Assembly (NCBI GenBank): GCA_937872475.1
Contig: CALMSY010000005.1
Span: forward strand, 235,713-299,712
Origin: 67-14 sp020438345
GTDB lineage: Bacteria > Actinomycetota > Thermoleophilia > Solirubrobacterales > 70-9
Direction of reading: 5' to 3'
DNA length: 64,000 bases
In this document: piece after piece, positions 1 to 8,604 of the stretch
Layout: the number at the start of each line of letters is the position of its first letter
How positions within the stretch are numbered: position 1 is the first letter of the stretch
Program-made: the position numbers and the translations under genes
The notes under the pieces: model-generated
Told to the model about the DNA's origin: nothing
Databases searched by the model: none
What the model saw: the letters and a program-made list of their open reading frames with translations, nothing else

Positions 1-1005
1 CGCGGCCGCACCCGCCGGAGGTACGGCCGGAGTATTCCTCGGAGGTGTGATTACCGAGTGGATGAGCTGGCCCTGGATTTTCTGGCTCTACGTTCCGATC
101 GCAATTGGTGCGCTGATCGCTACGCCCGCCCTGATGCCCCGGTCCGAGCCCCAGCGAGGTCGCGTCGACATCGCCGGAGCGATCTCGGTGACCGGCGGTC
201 TGGCGCTGGCAGTATTAGGAATGGTCCGCGCACCCGTTGAAGGTTGGGGTTCGCTCACCACTATCGGAACCCTAGTTGCCGCGGCAGCACTCCTGGCACT
301 GTTTGTCGTGATTCAGAGCAAGCGGGAGAATCCGCTGGTGCGGCTCGGCATCTTCGCCACGCCCAATCTGACCGGCGCCAATATCGCTCAGCTTCTGCTT
401 GGTGCCGCATGGATTCCGATGTGGTATTTCCTCAATCTCTACCTCCAGCAGGTGCTCGGCTACGGTGCCTTCGCCAGCGGCGCGGCGCTTCTTCCGATGA
501 CGCTGATGATCATGTTGCTCATGATTGTGGTCGCTCCGCGGGTAATTGCCCGTTTCGGATTCAAGGCGCCGATCATTGCCGGTCTCCTGGTGCTGGCGGC
601 AGGGCTCATCTGGCTCTCATTCATACGCCCGAGCGGCAACTTCGTCGTCGACGTTTTGCCGGCATCGCTCGTGGCCGCTACGGGGATGGCGCTTGCGTTC
701 ATTCCTCTCTCGGCACAGCGATCTCGAGTGCCAGGCCCGAAGAGGGAGGATTGGCGTCGGGCATCGTCAACACGACTTACCAGGTTGGTTCTGCACTCGG
801 CCTGGCAGCGATGACGGCCCTGGCAGCCTCCCAAGGCGCCGACTCTCTCGGGAACCCGGACGCCCTGACCTCAGGCTTCTCGGCCGCGTTCCTCGGAGCC
901 GCCGGTATCGCCGTCGTGGGTGCAGCCGTGGCTGCCGTCACTCTCAAACAGCCGGGGGCGCGTCCTATCGAAGTGGGCTCCCCCGAACCGGCGGAATCGG
1001 TTTGA
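1..1005 (+). pseudogene. MFS (DHA2-type) transporter, 5' truncated by window edge and frameshifted
   Basis: Reading frame 2 is open from the first base and encodes the later membrane segments of a multidrug-type major facilitator, including the family-typical TEWMSWPWIFWLYVPI stretch. The frame breaks near 711-712. Before it the protein reads ALAFIPLS. After it frame 1 continues as GTAISSARPEEGGLASGIVNTTYQ and runs to the stop at 1003-1005, as expected for DHA2 exporters. Adding one G at the cGG run near 711 would restore one continuous frame. This is either a real single-base deletion that inactivates the gene or a sequencing or assembly error. The start codon lies upstream of the window. 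The substrate cannot be told. Confidence 0.8.
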
Positions 1006-1026
1006 GTTCGTAGGAATCAGAAGAAC

Positions 1027-1067
1027 CGACGCAGGCGTGCGATGGCCGCACGCCTGCGTCGTGTTTT
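1027..1067 (+). terminator. Rho-independent terminator after the MFS gene
   Basis: A perfect 15-bp stem (arms 1027-1041 and 1047-1061) with a 5-nt loop is followed by TGTTTT. It lies 21 nt past the MFS stop codon, in the right orientation for that gene. Confidence 0.85.
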
Positions 1068-1118
1068 CTGGATTCAAGGCCGCGCAGCGTCGAACTTCCA
1101 CCGTCTGCTTGGCCCAAT

Positions 1119-1133
1119 CAGCGAGCCTCGCTG
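1119..1133 (-). terminator. short hairpin downstream of tRNA-Pro
   Basis: CAGCGAG and CTCGCTG form an inverted repeat beginning 14 nt past the 3' end of the tRNA on the minus strand. No T-run follows. It could be a weak terminator or a processing stem. Function is uncertain. Confidence 0.25.
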
Positions 1134-1146
1134 ACCCGAGAATTCA

Positions 1147-1220
<74 letters not shown>

Positions 1221-1240
1221 GCGCGACGGCGGAGTCTAGT

Positions 1241-2209
1241 TCACAAGCGCTGGGAGAGGCGCCAGGCGTGGAAGGCCTCTCGGGTCGTGTACTCCGGGAT
1301 GTAACCGAATTCGTTCTTGAGGCGGCGATTGTCGAGGACCGGGCGGTACGAGAGGAAGTCAGTCTGGGCCGGGCCGTGCGGGGTGAGATCCAGGAAATGT
1401 CCTGCCCAGAGTCCCGCCTTGAGGGCGCTGACCGGGACCGTCAAGGTCTTCCTGCCGAGCTCGGCAGCGATCTCGTCCACGGTCATCGCGCCATCGCCGG
1501 CGACGTTGAAAGTACCTGTCTTCTCCCCGAGCACAGCCTGAAGGATCACCCCGACCACATCCTGGTCCCAGATGAATACAAAGGGTGATTCGGAGCCACG
1601 GATCTTGATCAGGCGCTTCGATTTGAAGAGATCGGTGATCTGGTTGTCAACCGTCTCCCCCAGGATCGTGCCTATCCTCAGGACCACCTGTTCGAGCTCC
1701 GGATTCGAATCCCGCAACGCCGCCAGCTGCTCCTCGACCAGCCGCTTGTGGAGGCTGTACGGGAAAGTCTCGTTGCCGCGGACCGGATCGTCTTCGGTGA
1801 GCCAGGCAGGGTTGTCAGCGTGGTAGCCATAGGCGGCACCGCTCGAAGAAACCACGACCCGTTTCACTCCATGCTCGAGGCAGGCGTCGAACACGTTCTT
1901 CGAGCCGGTCACGTCAACCGCGAACTCCTGCTCGGTCGTCGTGTCCTTGCCCGGGTTCACGATCGAAGCGAGGTGAACAACCGTGTCGATCCCATGCTCG
2001 CCGATCGGTCCCGCGACCGAAGAAGGATCGGTCACGTCGGCCACCACATAGTCAACCCCGTCAACCCGGCGCTCGTCGGTCGGGTGGCTGAGATCACCAG
2101 AGACCACGAGTTCAACCTGATCGCCCGCATTCTCCAGGCCGCGGACCACCGAGTGCCCGAGGAATCCGTTTCCCCCCGTCACAAAAACGCGTTTCTTTGC
2201 TTCAGGCAC
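1241..2209 (-). CDS. NAD-dependent epimerase/dehydratase (extended SDR)
   Basis: This 322-residue cytoplasmic protein has the Rossmann motif TGGNGFLG (residues 11-18), a Ser-rich active-site strand (SSS, 121-123) and the catalytic YSLHK (151-155) of extended short-chain dehydrogenases. The family acts on nucleotide sugars or similar hydroxyl/keto substrates with NAD(P). The specific substrate is not evident. Translation starts at a GTG at 2209. The start overlaps the end of the upstream BASS transporter gene by 8 bp, so the two are probably co-transcribed and translationally coupled. Confidence 0.85.
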   Translation of the reverse strand: MPEAKKRVFVTGGNGFLGHSVVRGLENAGDQVELVVSGDLSHPTDERRVDGVDYVVADVTDPSSVAGPIGEHGIDTVVHLASIVNPGKDTTTEQEFAVDVTGSKNVFDACLEHGVKRVVVSSSGAAYGYHADNPAWLTEDDPVRGNETFPYSLHKRLVEEQLAALRDSNPELEQVVLRIGTILGETVDNQITDLFKSKRLIKIRGSESPFVFIWDQDVVGVILQAVLGEKTGTFNVAGDGAMTVDEIAAELGRKTLTVPVSALKAGLWAGHFLDLTPHGPAQTDFLSYRPVLDNRRLKNEFGYIPEYTTREAFHAWRLSQRL

Positions 2210-3164
2210 CGCCCGCCGCCTCCAGAGTGCTCTCCTTCACATCACCAGTCGGTTTCTTCGCCCACCAGCTCGATAATGCCAGGCCGGCCATCAGGTCCCA
2301 GACCCCCCACCAGGCAGCTACCATCGCGACTCCGCCGAGACCCTCGAAGACACTCAGCGCTATGCCAAGCCCGAGGGCCGCGTTTCGCACCCCGACTTCA
2401 AAGGTGATCGCCCTCCGGTTCGGCTCCGAAACCTTGAACGACGCCGCGATCCCATACCCGAGAAGCAGCGCAAGCGTGTCGTGGATAAACACCGCTACGG
2501 CAACCAGAGCGATGTGGTTGACGAAGGCGCTGATGTTGCTGACGAGCGCTCCGAGAATGAAAAGAACCAGGAAGATCATCGAGAATTTCTTGACCAGCGG
2601 CTGGACTTTCTTTGCGATCTCCGGTTTGTGGCTGGAGATCAGAAGTCCGAGGCAAAGCGGGATTCCGATCAACACCACGATGTCGAGCAAGAGCTCCACG
2701 GCACTGACATCAATGTCCTTGAGAATCTGGGATGCCTCAGGGTGCATTCCGGCCCAGAAAGCGATGTTCAGCGGCATCAGGAAGATCGCCAGAAAGTTCG
2801 ACAGGGCGGTCATCGACAGCGACAACGCCACGTTTCCCCGTGCCCGGTAGACCAGAATGTTCGAGATGTTTCCTGGCGGGCAGCAGGCGACAAGGATCAT
2901 CCCGAGAGCAATCGATGCCCGGAAGTCGAGCAGCATTGTCAACCCGAAGGTGATCGCCGGCAGGCAGATGAACTGGGCGGCAACACCGACCGCCATCGCC
3001 TTCGGCATGTGAGCGACAGCCCGGAAATCATCTACCTTCATCTCCAGGGCGATGCCGAACATGATCACCGCGATCACGGCACTGAGAAGCAACAGCATGC
3101 CGTCACTGGTATTCAGCGAGACGTTGTCGATGTCAGTGGCCGCGAGCGGCAGCGAGCTCAGCAA
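2202..3164 (-). CDS. bile acid:sodium symporter (BASS) family transporter
   Basis: A 320-residue polytopic membrane protein with about nine hydrophobic helices. It carries the family-typical segments GIALEMKVDDFR and CCPPGNISNILVYRARGNVALS, the polar break found near the sodium sites of SBF-type carriers. These transporters import organic anions with Na+. The cargo cannot be predicted. The start is a TTG at 3164 supported by GAAGGTGA 5-6 nt upstream, which overlaps the end region of the flavin monooxygenase gene. It probably forms an operon with the monooxygenase upstream and the epimerase downstream. Confidence 0.85.
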   Translation of the reverse strand: MLSSLPLAATDIDNVSLNTSDGMLLLLSAVIAVIMFGIALEMKVDDFRAVAHMPKAMAVGVAAQFICLPAITFGLTMLLDFRASIALGMILVACCPPGNISNILVYRARGNVALSLSMTALSNFLAIFLMPLNIAFWAGMHPEASQILKDIDVSAVELLLDIVVLIGIPLCLGLLISSHKPEIAKKVQPLVKKFSMIFLVLFILGALVSNISAFVNHIALVAVAVFIHDTLALLLGYGIAASFKVSEPNRRAITFEVGVRNAALGLGIALSVFEGLGGVAMVAAWWGVWDLMAGLALSSWWAKKPTGDVKESTLEAAGGA

Positions 3165-3174
3165 GTAGTCACCT

Positions 3175-4521
3175 TCAGTCGCCGGTCGACTCGAAGATCT
3201 TCAGGTGTTCGTGAATCTGGGCCCTGTAGGCGTCCTTGTTCACGTAGAACGGGAGCCGGTCGAGCTGGCGGTAGTTGTATCCGGCGAAAAGGTCCGGCTT
3301 GGGACCCTGGACCCGGCGCCACATCTCGTCAGCACCAGCCGGGGCATGTTCCCCGGCATCGATGAACTCGGCCACCAGATCGGCCTGGTTGTAGCGGCCC
3401 TGCCAGCCGAGACCGGTCGCCTCGACCATTCCCAAAACGAACACGTTGCGGTGTTTCGGAGTGAAGATGTTCAGGTAGAGATCGGGGCTGTTGCCCTTCC
3501 AGTTCAGATGCTGCGGGTCGATGAACGGGTAGTGGAGCTTGTAGCCGGTGGCGAGCATCACCATGTCGTAGTCACCGGTGCTCCCGTCGACAAACTCGAC
3601 TCCGGCCTTGGTGAACCGCCTGATGTTCTTGCGGACGTGAAGGTCACCGTGGCCGGCGTGGTAGAGCACCTGGGTGTTCATCACCGGATGGGTTTCGTAA
3701 ATCCGCCCTTCCGGCACCGGAAAGCCGAGGCGGGCCGGGTCACCGGTCAGGAACTTGATCACTTTGCCGTCGATCCTCGTCTTGAGGTACGCCGGCAATG
3801 CCCTGCCTTCATTCAGCGTGTCGGATGGCCGGCCGAAGATGTACTTCGGGAAAAACCAGTAGCCCGAGCGGAGGCTCATCTCGATCGATTCTGCGAAGTG
3901 GACCGCATCCACCGCGATGTCACAGCCAGAGTTGCCGCAACCAACGATCAGAACCCGCTTGCCGCGGAAGATGTCAGCTTTTTTGTACGAGGCCGTGTGG
4001 AGGATCTCGCCCTCAAATTCGTCCTGTCCTTCGAACTCGGGGATGCTCGGCTCGGAAAGAATTCCGTTGGCGACGATCACCCCGGCGTATCGACCTGTCT
4101 CCTCCTCCCCTTCCTCTGTCCGGATCGTCACTTTCCAGACCGAATCGACTACATCCGGATTTTCGGGTTCGGCGGCGATCACCTCGGTCCCGAACCGGTA
4201 GTTCCGGCGCAGGTCGAAGGTGTCGGCGTAATCCTTGAAGTAGGTGTTCATCTCCCGGTGGCTGGGGAAATCCGCGACCTCGTCACGCATCGGGAACTCG
4301 TCGTAGGCGGTAGTCGTCTTCGAGGAGATCAGATGGGCCGACTCGTACATCGTCGACTTCCGGCTGTCTATGTCCCAGAGGCCGCCAACGTCGCTGTGGA
4401 TCTCGAAACCGACAAAGGAAATCCCGCGGCGCGACAGGTTACGGGCAGCCGAGAGACCGGTCGGACCGGCTCCGATAAGTGCCCACGGCAAAGTCTTCCG
4501 GGAATCCTCCTCAGGCGTCAC
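3175..4521 (-). CDS. flavin-containing monooxygenase (FMO/BVMO-like)
   Basis: A 448-residue two-dinucleotide-fold enzyme. The FAD motif GAGPTG is at residues 17-22 and the NADPH motif GCGNSG at 194-199. Between them is an FMO-type fingerprint, FEGEILHTASY (169-179), and near the C-terminus LATGYKLHYPF. The family oxygenates N or S atoms, or ketones (Baeyer-Villiger), using NADPH and O2. Its substrate is unknown. Translation starts at GTG 4521, 8 nt after a TAGGAT box, so the mRNA is nearly leaderless. It heads a three-gene minus-strand unit and is divergent from the DUF1015 gene. Confidence 0.87.
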   Translation of the reverse strand: MTPEEDSRKTLPWALIGAGPTGLSAARNLSRRGISFVGFEIHSDVGGLWDIDSRKSTMYESAHLISSKTTTAYDEFPMRDEVADFPSHREMNTYFKDYADTFDLRRNYRFGTEVIAAEPENPDVVDSVWKVTIRTEEGEEETGRYAGVIVANGILSEPSIPEFEGQDEFEGEILHTASYKKADIFRGKRVLIVGCGNSGCDIAVDAVHFAESIEMSLRSGYWFFPKYIFGRPSDTLNEGRALPAYLKTRIDGKVIKFLTGDPARLGFPVPEGRIYETHPVMNTQVLYHAGHGDLHVRKNIRRFTKAGVEFVDGSTGDYDMVMLATGYKLHYPFIDPQHLNWKGNSPDLYLNIFTPKHRNVFVLGMVEATGLGWQGRYNQADLVAEFIDAGEHAPAGADEMWRRVQGPKPDLFAGYNYRQLDRLPFYVNKDAYRAQIHEHLKIFESTGD

Positions 4522-4529
4522 GATTGCGC

Positions 4530-4535
4530 ATCCTA
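4530..4535 (-). promoter_or_regulatory. -10 box of the monooxygenase gene
   Basis: TAGGAT on the minus strand ends 8 nt before the GTG start at 4521. A start site about 7 nt downstream would leave a leader of roughly two bases. Confidence 0.5.
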
Positions 4536-4571
4536 TGTCACCAGCGGGGAAGCTCCGACAACCGGGGACGC

Positions 4572-4577
4572 TACGGT
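4572..4577 (+). promoter_or_regulatory. -10 box of the DUF1015 gene (leaderless)
   Basis: TACGGT is followed by exactly 6 nt and then the ATG at 4584, the spacing expected if transcription begins at the A of the start codon. It is back to back with the monooxygenase promoter. Confidence 0.45.
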
Positions 4578-4583
4578 TCAGCC

Positions 4584-5828
4584 ATGGCAGAAGTCAGGTC
4601 CTTCCCCGCCCTGCACTACGACCTGAACGCGGTCGGTCCGCTGGGCGATGTCACAGCTCCGCCGTACGATGTGATCGACGGGGCCGGTCGGACCGCGTTG
4701 CTGGAGCGGTCGGCCTTCAACATTGTCGAGATCGACCTGCCGGTCTCATCCGGGGGCGACCCCTATGAGCATGCGGCCGGCACCCTCGAAGAGTGGATCC
4801 TGAGCGGCATCCTTCGTCAGGACCGGGAACCTTCACTCTGGGCGATGACCCAGGAGTTCTCCGCTCCCGATGGTTCGATGCGAACCCGTAACACCATTCT
4901 CGCCAGGGTTCGGGTGGAGGATTACGGCCCCGGCCGGATCCGTCCCCACGAGCGCACCCAGCCCGGACCGAAGCAGGACCGGCTCGATCTGACCCGTGCC
5001 ACCCGATTCAACCTCTCCCCGATCTTCTCGCTGACCACCCGTGATGCCTGGCCTGCTGTCGAGCCGGGCACTCGTACCGAGCCCTGGGCCGAGGTGCTGA
5101 GTGAGGACGGCACGTTGAACCGGATCTGGAAGGTGACCGACCCTGAAATCCACCGTGCCGTGAGCTGGGAGCTGAACGAGGCGGAGTTGTTGATCGCCGA
5201 CGGGCATCATCGTTACGAGACCGCCCGGGCCTACCGCGACGAAGTGGGAGGTGAAGGAGCCCATTGCTACACACTGATGGCATTGACCGGCCTCGATGAC
5301 CCGGGGCTGACCGTGTTCCCCACCCATCGCCTGCTCTCCGGTCTCGGCGATCCGGACCTGGTCGACCACTTCCATCGCGGTATCGATGAAGTCTTTGAGA
5401 CGCTCGCCGATGGCGAGGTCGATCCGGCCGGCCTGGAGGGTCCCGGCTGCTTCGGTCTGGCCGGAGACGACGGTTCAAGCCGGCTGCTCAGACTGCGCGA
5501 CCCCGGGTCGGTCGACCGGCACCTTGAGGGTCGTTCCGAGTCCTACCGGCACCTTGACGCCGCGATCCTCGAGAAGGTTGTCTTCAGTGAGATCCTCGGG
5601 ATGAGCGAGGCCGACGTTGAAGCCAAACGGGGCCTTGCCTACGCCAAGTCCATAGACGATGTGCTGGGAGCGATCAAAGTCGGGGAAGCCCAGGCTGCTT
5701 TTATCCTCCGGCCTACTCCTGTGGAACAGGTGAGGGCCGTCGCCGATGCGGGCGAGACAATGCCACCCAAATCGACCTACTTCTTCCCCAAGATCCCAAC
5801 CGGAATCGTCTTCAACCCACTGAGCTGA
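4584..5828 (+). CDS. DUF1015 family protein
   Basis: A 414-residue soluble protein with the recognisable DUF1015 layout: an N-terminal PPYDVI segment, the LIADGHHRYETA motif in the middle, and a C-terminal FIL.PT...MPPKSTYFFPK block that ends the family. The biochemical role of DUF1015 is not established; it is often found near serine or amino-acid metabolism genes. The ATG at 4584 is preferred over in-frame upstream starts because it follows a -10-like TACGGT by 6 nt and begins the conserved region (AEVRSFPALHYD). The gene stands alone, divergent from the monooxygenase. Confidence 0.88.
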   Translation: MAEVRSFPALHYDLNAVGPLGDVTAPPYDVIDGAGRTALLERSAFNIVEIDLPVSSGGDPYEHAAGTLEEWILSGILRQDREPSLWAMTQEFSAPDGSMRTRNTILARVRVEDYGPGRIRPHERTQPGPKQDRLDLTRATRFNLSPIFSLTTRDAWPAVEPGTRTEPWAEVLSEDGTLNRIWKVTDPEIHRAVSWELNEAELLIADGHHRYETARAYRDEVGGEGAHCYTLMALTGLDDPGLTVFPTHRLLSGLGDPDLVDHFHRGIDEVFETLADGEVDPAGLEGPGCFGLAGDDGSSRLLRLRDPGSVDRHLEGRSESYRHLDAAILEKVVFSEILGMSEADVEAKRGLAYAKSIDDVLGAIKVGEAQAAFILRPTPVEQVRAVADAGETMPPKSTYFFPKIPTGIVFNPLS

Positions 5829-5919
5829 ACCGAATTTCCATTCGGGCATGACCGGATGGGCGGTTTCTGGAGCCGGCAGCACCGGGGTTGCTCCAGGTGA
5901 ACGACCGACCAAGCTCCTC

Positions 5920-5925
5920 TAGGAT
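5920..5925 (+). promoter_or_regulatory. -10 box of the cobalamin adenosyltransferase gene (leaderless)
   Basis: TAGGAT is followed by 6 nt and the ATG at 5932, so the transcript would start at the initiation codon. No Shine-Dalgarno sequence precedes it. Confidence 0.55.
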
Positions 5926-5931
5926 CGGAAC

Positions 5932-6504
5932 ATGGTCAAGATTTACACGAAGAAGGGCGATGACGGCACTACCGGCCTCTGGTACGGAGGGCGGGTCGAG
6001 AAGTCCGGCCTGAGAACCGACGCCTACGGCACCCTGGATGAAGCATGTTCTGCCTTGGGGGTTGCCCGCGCGATGTGCGAAGACAGCCAGGAGGAGCTCG
6101 CGACCGACATCCTCGCCCTGCAGAACGAATTGTTCGTCGCCGGCGCCGAGCTGGCCACTGCTCCCGAAGCCGCCGAGCGCCTGGAGGACGGGATCAGCCG
6201 GATCACCGCCGCAATGGTGGACGCGCTCGATCCGGAGATCGATAAATACATGGATCGGGTCGACCTGCCGCCCAAGTTCGTGATTCCCGGCGGCAACCAG
6301 CTTTCCGCCCAGCTCGATGTCGCACGCACCATTGTGCGGCGGGCCGAACGGGCCGTGGTCCGGATCCAGCTCGCCGACCAGCTCGCCTCAACCGAGATTC
6401 TGCGTTTTCTGAACCGGACCTCCGACCTGGTCTTCGCGATGGCCCGCTACGCCGACATCGATTTCCCGGCCCTCTTCGAGGGCCGACGCAAGTCGGGCGA
6501 CTGA
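5932..6504 (+). CDS. pduO: cob(I)alamin adenosyltransferase, PduO type
   Basis: A 190-residue enzyme that transfers the adenosyl group of ATP to cob(I)alamin, making coenzyme B12 in the cytoplasm. The N-terminal TKKGDDGTTGL is the PduO-family ATP-binding loop. The C-terminal half has RTIVRRAERAVV and LNRTSDLVFAMARYAD, the helices that form the trimer active site. Length and ends fit the family, so the protein looks complete. The following SDR gene starts 4 nt after its stop, so they are likely co-transcribed. No other B12 genes are in the window. Confidence 0.93.
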   Translation: MVKIYTKKGDDGTTGLWYGGRVEKSGLRTDAYGTLDEACSALGVARAMCEDSQEELATDILALQNELFVAGAELATAPEAAERLEDGISRITAAMVDALDPEIDKYMDRVDLPPKFVIPGGNQLSAQLDVARTIVRRAERAVVRIQLADQLASTEILRFLNRTSDLVFAMARYADIDFPALFEGRRKSGD

Positions 6505-6508
6505 AGTC

Positions 6509-7309
6509 GTGGACCTCGGGCTGAAGGACCGGGTCTGTGTGGTTACCGGTGCCAGCGGCGGCATCGGCCTCGAGGTAACCCGCCAGCTCTGTGATGAAGG
6601 GGCAAAGGTCCTGATGGTTTCCCGTGACCCCGGGCAGCTTGCCGCAATGCGCGAAGTTGTACGGGCCGAAGGAGGCAAAGTCGAAGTCGTGGTCAAGGAC
6701 GTGACGAGCGACTGTGCCGGGCAGCACATCATCGCTGCCGCCAACCAGGCATTCGGCAAGGTCGACGTGCTGGTCAACAATGCGGGCGTCGCTGAATGGA
6801 AGCCGCTGGACGATGCCAGCGAAGAAGACTTCCGTTTCCAGTTCGAGCTGAGCGTGATCGCCCCACTCAACCTGATGCGCGCCGCGATTCCGGAGATGGC
6901 CGGGCGCGGCTGGGGCCGGGTGGTAAACGTGTCCTCCACGGCAGGCAAGCGTCCGTCGGCGATGATGCCCGACTATTCGGTGGGCAAGGCCGCGATGCTC
7001 TCGCTCTCACGCCAGTTCGCCGAAAGGTACGCGGCGGAAGGGGTGATGGTCAATTCGGTTTGTCCGGGTCCGACAGCATCTGACCTTTGGATGGCGGAAG
7101 GCGGACTCCTCGACCAATCGAAGGAAGCCGCCGGACATGCAAGCCGCGAGGAGGCCCTTAAAGCCGCCGGCGCGAAGCGGCCGATAGGCCGACTGGCCAC
7201 TCCCGAAGAGATCGCCTCGGCGATTGTCTTCCTCTGCTCGGAAAGAGCCTCCTACGTCTCGGGCGCAGCCTGGGGCGTAGACGGTGGCACCGTGCCCGTG
7301 ATCATCTGA
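6509..7309 (+). CDS. short-chain dehydrogenase/reductase (FabG-like)
   Basis: A 266-residue classical SDR. The cofactor motif TGASGGIG is at 13-20, NNAG at 90-93, the catalytic Ser at 142/143 and YSVGK at 156-160. The C-terminus ends in the usual SERASYVSGAAWGVDGG strand that completes the tetramer. Substrate is undetermined; FabG-like ketoreductase activity on acyl or small alcohol substrates is typical. It starts with GTG 6509 four bases after the adenosyltransferase stop. A Gly-Ala-rich insertion (about 200-225) precedes the last helix. It is convergent with apt. Confidence 0.87.
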   Translation: MDLGLKDRVCVVTGASGGIGLEVTRQLCDEGAKVLMVSRDPGQLAAMREVVRAEGGKVEVVVKDVTSDCAGQHIIAAANQAFGKVDVLVNNAGVAEWKPLDDASEEDFRFQFELSVIAPLNLMRAAIPEMAGRGWGRVVNVSSTAGKRPSAMMPDYSVGKAAMLSLSRQFAERYAAEGVMVNSVCPGPTASDLWMAEGGLLDQSKEAAGHASREEALKAAGAKRPIGRLATPEEIASAIVFLCSERASYVSGAAWGVDGGTVPVII

Positions 7310-7310
7310 C

Positions 7311-7847
7311 TCAGCCCTGGGCTGGCAGCGTTACCAGGGAGCGAATCTCATGAGGTGAGATGTGCCTGCGGCCGCCCAGCCCTTCCAGTTCGATCAGGAA
7401 GGCACATCCGACCACTTCACCGCCCAGTCGCTCGACCGCCTCGATCTTGGCCCGGGCGGTACCCCCGGTGGCGATCAGGTCGTCATGGATCAGAACCCTG
7501 GCCCCGCTGAATACCGAGTCGGTGTGAACCTCGAGCGAGTCCGACCCATACTCCAGCTGATATTCGACCGAAACGGTGTCGGAAGGCAGGCGGCCGGGCT
7601 TGCGGGCCGGGACGAATCCGATGTCGAGGGTCTGGGCGAGCGCGCCACCGAGGATGAACCCGCGCGACTCGGCCGCCAGCAGAAGATCGGGCTCCAGTGG
7701 CCGGGCCCAATCCGCCAGTTCGCTCACGACCGAGCGGCAGGCCGCCGGGTCAAGCAACAGCGGAGTGATGTCACGGAAGAGGATCCCCTGTTCCGGAAAG
7801 TCTGGAATCGCGCGGATCAACGACGCGTAGTTCACTGCCCCGCTCAT
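7311..7847 (-). CDS. apt: adenine phosphoribosyltransferase
   Basis: A 178-residue purine salvage enzyme that joins adenine and PRPP to give AMP. The PRPP-binding motif VLIHDDLIATGGT and the N-terminal IPDFPEQGILFRDITPLL are diagnostic of Apt. The ATG at 7847 overlaps the stop of a 49-codon open frame upstream (ATGA), suggesting translational coupling. In many actinobacteria apt lies between secF and relA; here neither is present, so the context is rearranged. Confidence 0.95.
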   Translation of the reverse strand: MSGAVNYASLIRAIPDFPEQGILFRDITPLLLDPAACRSVVSELADWARPLEPDLLLAAESRGFILGGALAQTLDIGFVPARKPGRLPSDTVSVEYQLEYGSDSLEVHTDSVFSGARVLIHDDLIATGGTARAKIEAVERLGGEVVGCAFLIELEGLGGRRHISPHEIRSLVTLPAQG

Positions 7848-7993
7848 CTCCTGGCCGCGGTGAACTTCTGGTCGACCTGACAGAGACCGCTGACCAGCAT
7901 GCGACCGGGCACTTTGCTTCCCGAAACCTTGCCGGTCAGAACGAGCAGTGAAATTGCCGCAGCGACAACCGGGAGCGACGCGGCGCGGATCAT
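7844..7993 (-). CDS. small single-helix membrane protein, unknown function
   Basis: A 49-codon frame with a short basic start, one hydrophobic segment (about residues 7-20, PVVAAAISLLVL) and a basic tail ending TAARR. Its stop overlaps the apt start by ATGA. Its ATG at 7993 follows a minus-strand TAGGCT (8001-8006) by 7 nt, the same spacing as other leaderless starts here. These two points argue that it is the first cistron of the apt transcript. I recognise no family. It could instead be non-coding leader. Confidence 0.45.
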   Translation of the reverse strand: MIRAASLPVVAAAISLLVLTGKVSGSKVPGRMLVSGLCQVDQKFTAARR

Positions 7994-8000
7994 AGGCAGG

Positions 8001-8010
8001 AGCCTACAGT
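8001..8010. promoter_or_regulatory. overlapping divergent -10 boxes (apt unit / Nudix unit)
   Basis: AGCCTACAGT reads TACAGT on the plus strand (8005-8010), 6 nt before the Nudix GTG at 8017. On the minus strand it reads TAGGCT (8006-8001), 7 nt before the ATG at 7993. The two -10 boxes share two bases, so the divergent promoters should compete for polymerase. Confidence 0.45.
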
Positions 8011-8016
8011 CGGCTG

Positions 8017-8604
8017 GTGCGGCATGATCCAGATGTGGACTTCTCCGCCGTTGACCTCCCCGGGGTGTTGCTTGACGCTGAATCGGCGAACGGCATGAAA
8101 GCGCATGGCAAGACAGACGCGGCGGTTCTGATGCCAATTTCAAACTGGCCGCGGGATCCACACCTCACCTTCACCGAGCGTCGGGCAGACCTTCGCAAGC
8201 ATGCCGGGGAGATCTGCTTCCCGGGAGGAACGGCCGAGGCACAGGACCGTGATCTGGAAGCGACTGCGCTTCGTGAGTCCGATGAGGAGATCGCGTTGAG
8301 ACCGGATCAGGTTGAGGTCGTCGGGGCACTGCCGCCGGTCGGCACCTTTGCCACTTCCTTCCGGATCCAGCCGATCGTCGGGCTTGTCACCGGGGAAGCC
8401 AGGATGATCGCCAACCCCGATGAAGTCGCCGCCATCCTCACCTTCGGTTTCGACGATCTGCTCGACTCGTATTCGATGCGGCGCCTGGTTCGACGCGGGG
8501 TACCGATCCGGACCCCCACATTCGAGCTTGACCGCCACATGATCTGGGGCGCGACCGCCCGCATACTCACCGACTTCTTTCACCAGATCGGGGCGATGCG
8601 ATGA
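8017..8604 (+). CDS. CoA-type Nudix hydrolase
   Basis: A 195-residue Nudix protein. The segment RADLRKHAGEICFPGG followed by ALRESDEEIAL matches the coenzyme A pyrophosphatase subgroup (NudL/Pcd1 type), in which an LRxHxGEIxFPGG signature precedes the Nudix box. Members cleave CoA or oxidised CoA to 4'-phosphopantetheine and 3',5'-ADP, with Mg2+ or Mn2+ held by the REx2EE glutamates. The GTG at 8017 is 6 nt after TACAGT, so initiation is probably leaderless. The stop lies inside a 20-bp tandem duplication shared with the next gene. Confidence 0.87.
   Translation: MRHDPDVDFSAVDLPGVLLDAESANGMKAHGKTDAAVLMPISNWPRDPHLTFTERRADLRKHAGEICFPGGTAEAQDRDLEATALRESDEEIALRPDQVEVVGALPPVGTFATSFRIQPIVGLVTGEARMIANPDEVAAILTFGFDDLLDSYSMRRLVRRGVPIRTPTFELDRHMIWGATARILTDFFHQIGAMR

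Noticed and set aside
3205..4626. 473-codon open frame antisense to the flavin monooxygenase
   Set aside because: Codon-position bias shadow. The minus-strand gene shows both dinucleotide motifs.
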